64,000 nt of DNA from Antitrichia curtipendula (taxonomy: Eukaryota > Streptophyta > Bryopsida > Hypnales > Leucodontaceae): positions 1,054,001 to 1,118,000 of the forward strand of contig OX579641.1 of the NCBI GenBank assembly GCA_951230915.1, in the 5' to 3' direction. A program made the position numbers and the translations under genes. Positions 10,826 through 21,622 of this stretch are shown in pieces. The notes under the pieces were generated by a model. It was not told the origin of the DNA. It saw only the letters and a program-made list of their open reading frames with translations, and ran no database searches. Numbering within the stretch: the stretch's first letter is position 1; every line of letters starts with the position of its first letter.

Positions 10826-12310
10826 CTAATATGAGTGGCGGAAGTGTTCATCTGGAATAGGCCAGTTGTAATTATTGGTAAATCGATGGATGATTTCGGA
10901 CAAGCTACCGCGAGAATCAATCACCGAATCACAAAGGCGCTCCAAGTAAAGGTGAAAAATCCTTGCCAAATCCTCATGGCTAAATCTTGTATGTCCTTCA
11001 TTTTCCCGATGTAAGCTCACGTAGTCCACCGACATGCAACCATTGTTGATGGCTTGAGCTATTCGACCAACCGCATATTCCTCCGATTTACGTAATAAAT
11101 CCGGTATCATTGACACATCCGCATCTCTTCGGTGCAAGTATGCAATAGAAGGGTCCACCCACCACCTCTTTTTCAAGGTCTCAATTCGCTCACTCTGAGA
11201 GGTGAACGTGTACAAGGACTTCATTGGTTCATTACGTAAAGTAGTCATGCCCCAATCGCAAACTCCAATGTAAACACGTGACTCATCATTGGGAAAGTGA
11301 AACATAATGTTGTCCAGTGAAAGATCATTGTGCAAATGTCCAGCGCTGTGCACTGCATTCATGAGGTGCACCAATGCCCATGCAAGCTCCGTGCGCTTCT
11401 TCCTCCAACGACCAAGAAAAAAAGCTTTCGTCACCTCTTCCGGGGTCGGTTGAGAATAAGCCAACCAAATGCCAATGTTATCGGGATATTCCTTATCCAA
11501 TTTTAACATTTGCTTCAATGTTCCGCCATTCCATCAATACGAGTACTCTTCGTTTTGCGTTGCATGAATAGCAGAAAACCGGATAACTCCATCATGTGGA
11601 ATTCTCACTGCCATTGACTCGTTTTGGTGTTCCAACCTTGCGAGCGGAGGTCGTATGCGTTGTTGATGAGATACCTTCGCTGCGAACTCCCAAAATGTGG
11701 GTATCTCACGACATCCTTCAATTCGGACCCTCCGAATTGTTGCGTATCCACCCCTCAGGATTTGATCATCTTGTGGAATCACCCTTGCTGTTTCCGGAAG
11801 CGCTAAGAGATGTCGTCGCCTACGTTGCAACTCCACAAGTCCCTCATCACTATTCCACCAACCCATTGAATCTCGCCTATTTCGATTCTTTGCAAAAGGG
11901 GCGCACTAGCGAACAAACAAGTCTGCCCTCAAAATGACCTGTTCAAAAGCGCCATCACCTACGCGGTGTTGCTTCCTGTACTTCTCGAAGATCACCTTTG
12001 CATTCCACAATGCATCATGGACCTTGTTCTTCAAAAATTGTTGAAAGCCCTTCTTTTCCATTTCATGAATCCAATAGGGTACATTTAAAGCATCCGTGAA
12101 CTTTTGTGCCATATCTCCCTTGAATTTAGTTGAGCAGTTGTCTTCATACCTCGCATATTTGGTATACAACGACGCAGTGGTTTCCGACTCATAAAATTTG
12201 ACAATGCACTCAATGAGAAATGCTTTGCAAGCGAGAGAGGGAGCGTCCATACTCGCCTCACTGTCCGGCTTCACTCGTTTGTCCTTCGCAGCCTTCTTTG
12301 GTCTCGGCAT
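10826..12310 (-). pseudogene. Kinase-like cargo gene, two in-frame stops
   Basis: One reading frame runs from ATG 12310 (MPRPKKAAK) to 10826, broken by TAG at 11906-11908 and TGA at 11534-11536. The N-terminal domain (FYESETTASLYTKYA, then YWIHEMEKKGFQQF) aligns with the start of the 26.6-kb kinase gene. The kinase domain follows: GGYATIRRV as glycine loop, WEFAAKV with the ATP-site Lys, HLHNDLSLDNIMFHF as catalytic loop (HND for HRD, Asp and Asn kept) and VCDWGM in the DFG position. The TGA lies where the relative has the first Trp of WWNGG, so it is a Trp codon lost. Substrate and role are unknown. Confidence 0.75.
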
Positions 12311-12529
12311 CGTGATGAAATCACGTTTAGAAGTGCACTTGCAATTTGTAATCCACAAGGCAATATACGATTTGCCAAATGATCATATACGAAATATAGA
12401 AAAAAAAGCAACAAGTATCCCCTAGAAATCACACTCTTATCTTCCCTTAGAAAGGAGCCAATGGAGGCTAAACCACCAAGCTCTCCGCTCTCTCTTGCAT
12501 GACACAAGGGGGAAGATAAAAGTGAGGAG

Positions 12530-12995
12530 CGGACAGGCCGTCCGACTCTTTTATGCAAGGCGGACGTCTCGACCGTCCGCCTGATTGGACGGACCCGACG
12601 AGGCGGACAAATCATCGTCCGCCTCGTCAAGATTGTCCGATCAGGCGGACGCCACCCGTCCGACACATCGGACGGCCCCGGTGAATCGGACGGCCGCCGT
12701 CCGCTTTGGACGGTCCGATTTTAAAATCGAAGGCGGACGCCTCGCCCGTCCGCCTGATCGGGCGGACGAGACGACGCGGACGGACAGTCGTCCGCCTCGT
12801 AAGGACCGTTCGATCAGGCGGACGCCACCCGTCCGACTCATCGGACGGCCCCGATGTATCGAACGGCTGCCGTCCGCTTAGGGCCGTCTGACCTGGGCAA
12901 TCCGCCTGATTGGACCCCCCCTCTCAAGTGGAGATCAAATTGAGAGATTTTTTAAGGTCGTCCGACCAGGCGGACGGCTGCCTCATCTGACTCCT
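12530..12995. repeat. CGGACG-rich subterminal array of element I (right)
   Basis: About 460 bp of GC-rich sequence with many GGCGGACG / CGTCCGCC motifs, including two long near-copies around CGTCCGCCTCGT..GGCGGACGCCACCCGTCCGA at 12615-12665 and 12790-12840. It mirrors the array at 7553-7870 and lies upstream of the minus-strand kinase-like gene. Open frames inside are compositional. Confidence 0.8.
12546..12556 (-). promoter_or_regulatory. TATA-like box for the element I kinase-like gene
   Basis: On the minus strand GCATAAAAGAG occurs inside the inner part of the array, about 240 bp before the ATG at 12310. Spacing is similar to the other array-linked TATA boxes. Confidence 0.35.
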
Positions 12996-15202
12996 AAAAC
13001 GACCTCGACCAGCAAATAATGACAAGGATGGAAAAGACAAAAATCTCATCGACATTCACTTTCTTACTTAAAGAACTTAAATCATTAAATAAAACTCCAG
13101 CGTTTTTTTAATGCAAAGATCTTCAATTTTATACACTAAATCCTACATCCTAAACCCTATACCCTAAATCCTATACTCTAAATCCTATACCCTAAATCCT
13201 ATATCCTAAAACCTAAATCCTAAATTGTACTCTAAAGTTACAAATGTAAGAAATCATAACTAATTAAAAATATGAAAACAAATGCAAATTAAGTTCCTCA
13301 AGAAATATATGGACCATCTTCAATTAAGAACTTAACTTGAGGATTCTTGATTGGGTTTAGGTGTTTCTTGAATTCATAGCACGCACAAGTTCACAAATAA
13401 AGCTTTGAAGTCAATTTTTTAATTTCTTATGTGAATATATTTTGTTAAACAAATTCAACAATAGACATTTTATGTAACTTTATCAACACCATTGTCCCAC
13501 ATTAGTTGCATGAATTTATACCTCAAAGAATTCACCAATGTGCAATTGTGCATGGAATTTAAAAATTAAATGTTTACTTCTCTAGCTTTTCTAAATTGGG
13601 ATGTTTGGTCATTCAACCCTTTGAGGAATATTCACGTACGTCTTTCACCTTGTGCATTTTAGCCAAAATTTAGGCAATTGAGTTATGAATAAATGATTAA
13701 ATGTGAAATGTTTAACCCCTACTTTTTAGGCACCTTGGCACCTTGCTTAACTACATTTTTTTGCGATGAACCTTTTTAACTAAAAAAGGCTACTCTAGTG
13801 ATGGTGAATGTCTAATTTTATATGATAAACAATTAAGTTGAGAATCTAAAAAAAAGATTTTAAAAAAGAAACACTTAGTTTTCACTCATTAAAAAATTGT
13901 TAGGTAGAAGTAGATTCAAGATCGAAGGAAAAATTAAATCATTAATAGCTCTAAGGTAATAAGATAGAATTGAAATATACTAATTTCCACTCTAAGATTA
14001 TTCTAGCAAGGAATCTAGACCTCATGAAATTTTTTTTTGATTTTAACTCTTAGAATTCAATTCAAAAATGAATACTTCAAGTTCTTTATTCTAAAAGATA
14101 CCAAAAAAACTCAGAAATTTACAAAAAATATTGAGGCCATAGGAGCCTGCCTAAAAATCTTACATCCATTTTGTCCCCCGATGGGACAATGGGACTTTAG
14201 AGAATTAGAGGTTAAACTCAAAAGAACTATACATTCATTTTTAAAAATTTGTGAAGTAGAAATTGATGCACTATTAAATGAAAAATAATACGCTAATAAC
14301 TTTTGGAAGAATTGAATAATTGTTAATTCCAATGAAAAAAATATTCTAATAGACAATTAATATTCTTTGATATCAATTTTGAATAAAGAACTTTGAATTC
14401 TAGAGACATAAGACAACTCTATATGCTTTTTCTAACTTCATGATCCGCACTCCGCAAGACCGCAAGTCCGCAACATATAACTCCAAATGATTTTTGACAA
14501 CATTATTTGACATTGAATGGGGCAATTTCTTATAAGTAGGTAATTACTAATTAGGTATCAATCTATACTATCATGACCAAAATGATTTTTTAATATTACA
14601 TCAAAATATTATCACACATCCATTTTCAAAATACACTTCTAATTTGGACAACATTTATATGAATGACATGAACCCTAAATCCTAAATCCTAAATCCTATA
14701 TTAGAACTTTGCATACAAATATCTTAGAAGATCGTGACTTTGATGCAATAGTATTATATAAGTACATAGCAATTGTTTCTAGTTTCATGACATTAAGTCG
14801 GATTTGGCTTACTTCGACAAATTTCTTCATAAAAACAATTATTTTAAAATTGAGATGTCTTACAATATATAGTAATATATGATTAAAATCCAAATAAATT
14901 TTTGAATATAATTAAATCTACGATCTATCATCAAAAATTTAGAAAAAAAAATTTAGAACTATAGGTAGCATTTCATTTTGATCTTTCAAGATGGTCATTT
15001 CAAAATATCATTGAGATGTTTAATTTCAAGATTACACCTAAAAATATGATGTGCACATTGAAGAATGAAGTTTGATGTTGGTGCCATGAGGAGTTCAATG
15101 TCTTTGAAGTATTCACATTGGATGCTTGTTGTCATGAAGGCACACTCTTTGGAGATGACCTGGCCATTTCAAGAATCCTATGCTGCACTAAATGAGAAAA
15201 AA
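12996..15202. other. AT-rich intergenic region with two degenerate telomere-like runs
   Basis: No gene supported; an 83-codon plus frame at 14037-14288 has no recognisable domain. 13141-13225 is a run of TACCCTAAATCCTA-type units, and 14669-14700 holds four CCTAAATC units. Both are degenerate relatives of the plant telomere repeat and are internal. Confidence 0.6.
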
Positions 15203-15211
15203 ACATGCACT

Positions 15212-15435
15212 GCCATGGTCCGATGGGCGGTCGGACCGTCCGCCCGTCGGATGGAGGTGACCAAGGCGCGGACGGGAGACTAGGCGGACAGGCGGTCGGA
15301 CCGTCCGCTTGTCGGACGGAGGTGACCAAGGCGTGGACGGGAGACCAGGCGGACAGGCGGTCGGACTGTCCGCCCATCAGACGGAAGTGACCAAAGCGCG
15401 GACGGGCCACGAGGCGGACAGACGGTCTTCACTAG
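15212..15435. repeat. 65-bp subterminal repeat, three copies, end of family X copy A
   Basis: The anchor GCGGTCGGACCGTCCGC and variants start at 15227, 15292 and 15357, a period of 65 bp. Copy B has only one unit (59310-59405), so the array expands or contracts between copies. The sequence stops matching copy B just outside CCATGGCAGT / CCATCGCAGT. Confidence 0.85.
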
Positions 15436-15595
15436 TTTTAAGGTATTTGAAAAAACAAATTTTTTATGGTGTGCACAACATGAATGAGCAAATTTGTATT
15501 ACAAACTTAAAGTTCGAACAATGAATTGTCATAACATAATGTGTTTAGGGTAAAAAACTAAACACCCAAGTTTACATCTTCTCAATCTTTATAAA
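15436..15595. other. 3' flank of the split family X gene, copy A
   Basis: AT-rich, matches the reverse complement of 59134-59310 in copy B. Probably the 3' untranslated part of the transposase-linked frame. Confidence 0.55.
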
Positions 15596-16136
15596 CTATG
15601 GTTGATAGTCACTATCTCCTTTGACTTCAGCCCCGCTACTATGACCTGTTGTATCCCATCCGGAATCATCGTCACTGGATGAATTTTGCATACTATCTGA
15701 TGAAGATTGTACAATCTTCCCTCCTTCTTCTTGTACTTGTTTCGATGTGCTTGATCTCACTGGTCTACCTAACTTATGATCCCTTTTGACTTTTAGTAGA
15801 GACTTTCCAATACCTCCCTTAAGATCGTGGATTGGTTTCACCTTTCGCTTGGTTAGAGGCAGACTTGCATCAAGAGGGGTTCTACCTACATTTTGTTTTT
15901 TCAATGGAGAGATTGCAAAAGGCTCCATTATTCTTTTCCTCTTAGCTTTTTTGGACTCCTTCATCGCAGGTGGACGTGCTTCCGAACCTCCTGGAATGTT
16001 TGTCTTCTCTGCGGACAAAGCTTTCACTGTAGGGTTTGAAAATTTGATCGGAGAATGCTTTGCATGGCCAGAAAATCGACGAACATAGACTCCAATGTTT
16101 GCACATCATCGTTGTCTGATGAAACGGATGGATTGG
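15596..16136 (-). pseudogene. Distal C-terminal segment of family X transposase gene, copy A
   Basis: Continuation of the family X gene beyond the Ty3/gypsy insertion. The part next to the insertion (16136 to about 16027) encodes the last residues of the transposase frame (SSDNDDVQ, FVDFLAMQ) and ends in TGA. A second frame, with no ATG, runs from about 16027 to 15596. It is rich in Lys, Arg, Ser and Asp, with KKAKRKRIMEP as a likely nuclear-localisation patch and an acidic Ser-rich end. CCCTACAG before the second frame could be a splice acceptor, so an intron may have joined them. A run of six A in this copy keeps the second frame open where copy B has five. Confidence 0.6.
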
Positions 16137-16214
16137 TGTCACAACACAGAAACCTAATTTCCGTATAGATAGAGTAGAATAGATGGAATAGATAGAAATT
16201 TTCAAACTTCTTTA
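16137..16214 (+). repeat. Truncated 5' LTR (first 78 bp only)
   Basis: Matches the first 78 bp of the 3' LTR at 21623 almost perfectly (TGTCACAACAC.GAAACC ... TTCTTTAGGTTA) and then diverges abruptly into sequence leading to gag. About 3.4 kb of LTR plus the primer-binding site is missing. Confidence 0.88.
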
Positions 16215-16284
16215 GGTTAGACCACAAGGAAGAACTCCTGCAGGTCGTCGTTCTGAGCGATTAAACGAAACTGGTAGAAGAGTA

Positions 16285-17997
16285 GTGGTACACGGAATTC
16301 CCGCGACAGAGTCGGAAGAAGATCTGGTACACGTTCCTCATCAGGAAGTGAGACCAGAGAATCTTCCGGATCCAGTTGCCAATCCGGAACCAGCCTCTGA
16401 ACCGGAACTCGTTGTAGAGGAACCGAAAAGGAGGGTAGCATCCGAATCTTCTGAGGAAGATTCCTCTGCTGAAGAAACAGAGATCATGGTGACTACCACC
16501 CGTCTACGGTATAGTAGATTCAGAGGGGATGGTAGCAAGGATGTAGATGATTGGATGGGAGAATTCGAGGCCACTGCTGTTGCGAACCAGGAGGACCCAG
16601 CCGCCAGACAGAGTATATTCCAGGGCTTACTGAAAGGGGAAGCCCTACGATGGTATCAAGACGTTCCGGAACTTACCCGGAACAACTGGAATCGTCTTAC
16701 TGAATTGTTCCTCCGAACATTTAGGGAAGTTGGGGGAGAAGCTAGAGCATTGGGAAAACTGAGCAAAGTTACGATGCATACTAATGAGTCGGTCCGGAAG
16801 TATGGACAAAGAATAAAAGCTCTGATTAAGAAACTGACTATAGACATAGCTCAAAGTATACAGGTGGAATGGTATGTGGCAGGATTTCCGGAAGAAATGG
16901 CGTTCCAAATCCGTCAAAGCCGGCTCACTACTTTATTGGAGGCGATGGAATCCGCCCAGAATTACGAGAACTCTGCCCAATCTTTACGAAGATCCGTCAA
17001 AAAGAGCGATAAGATGGACAAAGGACGGAGCAAGAAGTACGAGAGAAGAGAGAGAAGAAGACGGAAGTTTTCTGACTCCGAGACTGTAAGTTCCGGAACT
17101 GGAACTGATGCATCAGTAACGGATACCAACAGTTCCGGAAGTGAGCCGGAAGCATCCAGCAGTAGGAGAATGCCACGCGGCAAGAATGAGAGGGTTAGCC
17201 GGAAAACAGTCAAGGTGAAGGTCGAGGATGATGACTCCAAGAAATTCATGAGGAGTATTCAAGAATCCTTGGAGGCAATCAAGGTCAACTTGGCGGAACA
17301 CTGGATGCCAAGACGGACGGTGCCAACAACTCGTGCAAATGTTTGGTGTACCAGGTGTGGGAGACCCGGCCATTACGCGAGCGAGTGCAGTCAAGGACCA
17401 CCGAAGCAGATTCACTTTGTGGACGAGGAAGGAGTGTATTATACACTACCGGATACGGAAGGAGAATATGAAGAACGGGTCAATCCGGTTTTTCAGATCC
17501 AGACGGGATACGGAAGAGGACGGATGCCACAACAACTGGTCCGGACAAATCCACATAATGCAACAGCCAGATCTAGCCAAGGTAATTATCCACCTTCCCG
17601 GTTTCCACCTGGGACTTGTTTTTCGTGTGGTAGTCCTCAACATTACGCCAATAGTTGTCCTCATAAGGGACATGGGCAAGGAGCACCCTTACCCCTCCCT
17701 TGTCAAAACTGCCTTGAGTATGGACATGGAAGTAATGAGTGTCCGAAACCACAACAAGTTTGTACCATCTATAGACAGGTAGAGGTTCCCCCGAGAGATC
17801 AGACCGCTCTTAATTACGGTTCTACTACCGGAATTGAGAATCCGAAAAATGACAATCAAGGGTGGAACTTCCGGAAGAGCGAGAGGAATCTGTGCATAGA
17901 GTATCAACCCAGAGTTCCACCAAAAACCGGGAAGAAAAATATAGAAATAGTGAACGGAGAGGAAGAGAAAGAACCAGATCCAGAGATACGGATCTGA
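16285..17997 (+). CDS. gag: Ty3/gypsy gag with three CCHC zinc knuckles
   Basis: A 570-codon frame. An acidic N-terminus is followed by a retrotransposon capsid-like domain at about residues 80-230, with the typical GEALRWYQ..PELTRNNW..LTELFLRTF block. Next is a basic, Ser-rich linker and three nucleocapsid knuckles: CTRCGRPGHYASEC (about 355), CFSCGSPQHYANSC (about 450) and CQNCLEYGHGSNEC (about 473). Three knuckles is more than the one usual in plant Ty3 gag. The true start may lie upstream in sequence lost with the 5' LTR. The frame overlaps pol by 136 bp in the -1 frame, which suggests frameshifting for Gag-Pol. Confidence 0.88.
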   Translation: MVHGIPATESEEDLVHVPHQEVRPENLPDPVANPEPASEPELVVEEPKRRVASESSEEDSSAEETEIMVTTTRLRYSRFRGDGSKDVDDWMGEFEATAVANQEDPAARQSIFQGLLKGEALRWYQDVPELTRNNWNRLTELFLRTFREVGGEARALGKLSKVTMHTNESVRKYGQRIKALIKKLTIDIAQSIQVEWYVAGFPEEMAFQIRQSRLTTLLEAMESAQNYENSAQSLRRSVKKSDKMDKGRSKKYERRERRRRKFSDSETVSSGTGTDASVTDTNSSGSEPEASSSRRMPRGKNERVSRKTVKVKVEDDDSKKFMRSIQESLEAIKVNLAEHWMPRRTVPTTRANVWCTRCGRPGHYASECSQGPPKQIHFVDEEGVYYTLPDTEGEYEERVNPVFQIQTGYGRGRMPQQLVRTNPHNATARSSQGNYPPSRFPPGTCFSCGSPQHYANSCPHKGHGQGAPLPLPCQNCLEYGHGSNECPKPQQVCTIYRQVEVPPRDQTALNYGSTTGIENPKNDNQGWNFRKSERNLCIEYQPRVPPKTGKKNIEIVNGEEEKEPDPEIRI

Positions 17998-20900
17998 GTG
18001 ATTCTGATCACTCGGTCCGGATAGAACCTATCCAACCCATAGTAGAGTTAGAAAAAGGGGTAGAACATTATACTATTCCCATCGACATCAGCCAGGAGAT
18101 ACGGAAGAATTTGGGTTCTTCCGTCATGACTCCGGAACCAGTAGCACGGAAAGTCACCTTCAATGATATTCCGGTTTTTATGAATCCAAATTTGAAAGTG
18201 GATGAGTATGATATTGTACAAGACGTAAAGGATCAGAAGGCGAATGTGACCATTGGACAATTACTCCATGACAACATGAATTACCAAAGGTTGATCCGAG
18301 AAGCTTGGACAAAGAGACGGAAGAGAAGATTGAAGCTGTTTTCAGTTGCAGTCAACTTCTCAGGAATGGAAGATTACGGAGCACCGGAACTGGAAGTGGA
18401 AGTGGGAGGATGCATCGTTCCCAAAGTTCCAGTGGACGGCGGATCCGGAGTCAACCTTATGTTGGAAGATACGGCTTTTGACCTCGGGTACACAGCTTTC
18501 CAGGCGACAACCCAAGTATTACGGATGGCGGATCAATCCCGAGTCCATCCGGTCGGCAGACTATCAAAAGTTCCGACTTGGATAGGAAAGGAGACGTATC
18601 TCCTAAACTACGTAGTAATCCGGGTAACTAAGGGAAGACCCTTTTCTATGTTATTCGGAAGGCTATGGCTGTATACGGCCAGAGCCCTAGTGGATTGGGG
18701 AGCCAAGGAATTTGTGGTAGGAAAACCAGCCACTCGGATTTCTTGGAAACATATAGACTATATGGGAGAAACCAGTGAATCAGACGGATACACCACCAAT
18801 TGGTCAGATCCAAAAGATTCCGATTCTGTCCCAAGTTATTTCACGTCTGTGACGGAAACTGATTTTGAGTTTCCAGAACCTACCTTGGAAATCGCGATGG
18901 AAGAACCCTTGGTCGAGATTCCGAGTATACCTCCAGAAGACAGATCCATGGGAGAGATGGATGTTGTACTCTCTTTTGACTGGATCCGCCAACAGATTTT
19001 GGAGGGAAATCTTCCAGCCATTGGGATGACTAGACTAGGACAAGAGTCCTCGTGGAGTGAATTCCGGAATGATGCTGAGGAGACTGAACCGGAGCAGATC
19101 AAGAATATTGTGAATCCTTCCGACTATGAGAAAGTCCAAGTGGGATCCGGAAAATCCTTCTTCATGAGTAACTCTATGTCGGCGGAAGAAAGGAAGGAGT
19201 ATAGGAAGGCTTTGGAAGAATACTCGAACGTTTTTGCATGGGTAACATCAGATCTGAGTGGAATCCCGGCTGAGCTGGGAGAACACAGGATCGATCTGGT
19301 GGAAGAAGCAGTTCCCATCCGGCAACGCCAATACCGGCTTAATCCGCGATATTCCTTAATGGTGAAGGAAGAAATTGACGCTTTATTAGAAGCCGGATTC
19401 ATTTATCCGGTGCACAACTCCAAATGGGTGTCGCCTATTGTGGTTGTCCCCAAGAAAGCTGGACCGGAAGGAAAGATCAAGATCCGGGTATGTCAGGATT
19501 TCCGGAAGCTAAATACAGCAACCCGGAAAGACTACTTTCCCTTACCCTTCACGGATATCATTCTTGATCATGTCTCCGGAAATGAGTGTTATAGCTTTCT
19601 CGATGGATTTTCTGGATACAATCAAGTCTTTATCCGACTTATGGACCAGCTAAAGACAACATTCACTACGGAATGGGGAACGTTTGCTTTCACCCGGATG
19701 CCGTTTGGATTATGCAACGCCCCGGGAACTTTCCAGCGATTGATGATGGATATTTTCCGGGATTTCTTACGACATTTTCTGGAAGTATTCATTGATGATT
19801 TTGCAGTATTCAGTTCAAGGGAAACACACCTTGAGTACTTAAAAATGACCTTCCAGAGGTGTAGGGAAACTAATCTGAAGTTGCATCCAGGAAAATGCTT
19901 CTTCGGAATGGTTTCCGGAATCCTGTTGGGACATGTCGTCAGTCAAAAGGGATTGCAAGTGGATACGGACAAAGTCAAAGCCATGCTAGCGCTTGTAGCT
20001 CCGACTTGTGTCCGGGAGATCCGGCATTACCTTCTTGGATATCCGATTGTGTTTCACACAGATCATGACTCGCTCAAATATCTGGTAAACAAACCAGATC
20101 TATCCGGACGGATAGCCAGATGGGTATTGTTACTCCAGGAGTTCGATTACAAAGTAATCGTAAAATCTGGAAAGTCCAACGGAAATGTAGATATCCTTTC
20201 GAGGTATCGAGGAAAGACAGCACTGGAGGATGTCTCCGCGGAATTTTCTGATGAGTTTCCGGAAAGGCAGGGGGGTCCGGTATTTCATCTCGAGGGGAAT
20301 AAGGAGTCAGATTTCCACGACATCGTGACCTACCTTACCAGTGAAACATATCCGGAAGGATTGAACCGTGAAGAGAGGATCACTTTTCAGAGGAAGATAG
20401 CCCCTTATTCATTGATTAAAGGAACACTGTTTAAAATGGGGGCGGATGATCAACTCCGGAGGTGCTTGGAGGCCAAGGACCGGAAGCAAGTCATGACAAC
20501 AATGCATTCCGGACCATCAGGAGGTCATTTTGCAGCCATCACTACCGTTAACCGGATTCGAACTGCCGGGTACTGGTGGCCATACCTTATCCGGGATGTC
20601 AAGACATACGTGGGCAGTTGTGATCAGTGTCAACGGATGGGTGCCCCATCCATCCGGAACCACTGGCCACTTAATCCCATTATACCACTTGCACCCTTCG
20701 CGAAATGGGGGATTGATTTTATTGGGCCCATTGTTCCTGTTAGTTCCGGAAGGAAGAGGTACATAATTCTGGCAATAGATTATGCAACCAAATGGGTGGA
20801 AGCACGAGCAACGCGGAAGAATACGGCTCAAGTTGCGGCCACTTTCCTGTTTACGGAAATCTTGATGAGGTTTGGTCATCCACTGGAGTTGGTGAGCGAT

Positions 20901-21611
20901 CAAGGGCTACACTTCCTCAACGATGTTATTCAGAACATCACGACCAAGTACTACATCAAACACCGGAAGACTACTCCGTATAATCCAAGGGCGAATGGAT
21001 TAACGGAAAGGGCAAATGGAATTGTGGAGAAATCACTCAACAAAATGATTTTGGAACACAAGACGGATTGGGATTTGAAACTCCCATCTGCCGTACATGC
21101 CTACAACACATCCGAGAAGACCACAGCGGGAAGGACTCCCTTCTACTTAGTATTCGGACAGGAGGCAGTACACGGGATTGAATTGGAGATGGAGACGTAT
21201 TGGGTGATGGCAACCCGGAACGCGGTGTCAGCCAGTGATCCGGAAATCCGGCTACTCGTAATTGAAGACCTGGAGGAGGCTCGTCTGGTAGCATTGGACC
21301 AAACAAAAGAAATACAAGCAAAGCGGAAAATGGTTCACGAAAACAAGCTTCCAGCCGAGCACGGGATCAAGGAGGGCGGATTGGTACTACTGTACGATAG
21401 CCGATTCCGGATCTTCCCAGGCAAGTTACACACGAGGTGGATGGGACCCTACAAGGTAAAGTATGTCTTCCCCAATGGATCTATACAATTGGAAGATTTG
21501 CAAGGAGTATGGCTTGACACCCGAGTCAACAAGTCCAGGGTCAAAAGGTACAAACCGGATCTTGAATCGGAAGATGAGAGAGAGGATGTTCGCGGGGACT
21601 CTCACAGTTGA
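17862..21611 (+). CDS. pol: Ty3/gypsy pol (protease, reverse transcriptase, integrase) with RNase H deletion
   Basis: A 1249-codon open frame. Protease active site VPVDGGSGVNLM lies at about residue 190, reverse transcriptase at about 490-700 with RMPFGLCNAPGTFQR and VFIDDF as the catalytic box. Integrase has an H..H..CDQC zinc region at about 885-925 and catalytic Asp in GIDFIG (about 950), Asp in VSDQG and Glu in LTERANG, the last two spaced D-x35-E. Near residue 720 the frame jumps from VREIRHYL straight to LGYPIVFHTDHDSLKYL. The tether and most of RNase H, about 150 residues, are therefore missing although the frame is kept. The product could not complete reverse transcription. Confidence 0.9.
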   Translation: MELPEEREESVHRVSTQSSTKNREEKYRNSERRGRERTRSRDTDLSDSDHSVRIEPIQPIVELEKGVEHYTIPIDISQEIRKNLGSSVMTPEPVARKVTFNDIPVFMNPNLKVDEYDIVQDVKDQKANVTIGQLLHDNMNYQRLIREAWTKRRKRRLKLFSVAVNFSGMEDYGAPELEVEVGGCIVPKVPVDGGSGVNLMLEDTAFDLGYTAFQATTQVLRMADQSRVHPVGRLSKVPTWIGKETYLLNYVVIRVTKGRPFSMLFGRLWLYTARALVDWGAKEFVVGKPATRISWKHIDYMGETSESDGYTTNWSDPKDSDSVPSYFTSVTETDFEFPEPTLEIAMEEPLVEIPSIPPEDRSMGEMDVVLSFDWIRQQILEGNLPAIGMTRLGQESSWSEFRNDAEETEPEQIKNIVNPSDYEKVQVGSGKSFFMSNSMSAEERKEYRKALEEYSNVFAWVTSDLSGIPAELGEHRIDLVEEAVPIRQRQYRLNPRYSLMVKEEIDALLEAGFIYPVHNSKWVSPIVVVPKKAGPEGKIKIRVCQDFRKLNTATRKDYFPLPFTDIILDHVSGNECYSFLDGFSGYNQVFIRLMDQLKTTFTTEWGTFAFTRMPFGLCNAPGTFQRLMMDIFRDFLRHFLEVFIDDFAVFSSRETHLEYLKMTFQRCRETNLKLHPGKCFFGMVSGILLGHVVSQKGLQVDTDKVKAMLALVAPTCVREIRHYLLGYPIVFHTDHDSLKYLVNKPDLSGRIARWVLLLQEFDYKVIVKSGKSNGNVDILSRYRGKTALEDVSAEFSDEFPERQGGPVFHLEGNKESDFHDIVTYLTSETYPEGLNREERITFQRKIAPYSLIKGTLFKMGADDQLRRCLEAKDRKQVMTTMHSGPSGGHFAAITTVNRIRTAGYWWPYLIRDVKTYVGSCDQCQRMGAPSIRNHWPLNPIIPLAPFAKWGIDFIGPIVPVSSGRKRYIILAIDYATKWVEARATRKNTAQVAATFLFTEILMRFGHPLELVSDQGLHFLNDVIQNITTKYYIKHRKTTPYNPRANGLTERANGIVEKSLNKMILEHKTDWDLKLPSAVHAYNTSEKTTAGRTPFYLVFGQEAVHGIELEMETYWVMATRNAVSASDPEIRLLVIEDLEEARLVALDQTKEIQAKRKMVHENKLPAEHGIKEGGLVLLYDSRFRIFPGKLHTRWMGPYKVKYVFPNGSIQLEDLQGVWLDTRVNKSRVKRYKPDLESEDEREDVRGDSHS

Positions 21612-21622
21612 AAAAGGGGTCA
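21607..21622 (+). other. Polypurine tract before the 3' LTR
   Basis: TTGAAAAAGGGGTCA lies directly before TGTCAC at 21623 and overlaps the pol stop region. A purine-rich run touching the LTR start is the usual plus-strand primer site. Confidence 0.7.

Larger units (their letters stand above)
7547..12995. mobile_element. Element I: hAT-like cargo element with RING-family and kinase-like genes
   Basis: The left end reads CAGGGTTGACAGGACGTCC, close to the CAGGGTTGTCATA terminus of element Y and typical of hAT ends. Inside are a 0.3-kb CGGACG-rich array, a plus-strand RING-family pseudogene, non-coding filler, a minus-strand kinase-like pseudogene and a second CGGACG-rich array at 12530-12995. 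The two genes converge. No transposase is present, so it would be non-autonomous. I could not find a matching right terminal repeat or an 8-bp target duplication (AGCATAGG precedes the left end), so the right border is only approximate. Confidence 0.55.

Noticed and set aside
12271..12891. Frames of 60-131 codons over the 12.5-13 kb array
   Set aside because: Same reason: GC-rich repeat composition on both strands, with no start context or homologue.
12900..13030. Right terminal repeat and 8-bp duplication for element I
   Set aside because: Looked for an inverse of CAGGGTTGACAGG and for AGCATAGG near 12.9-13.1 kb and up to 15.2 kb; none found, so the right border is left approximate.
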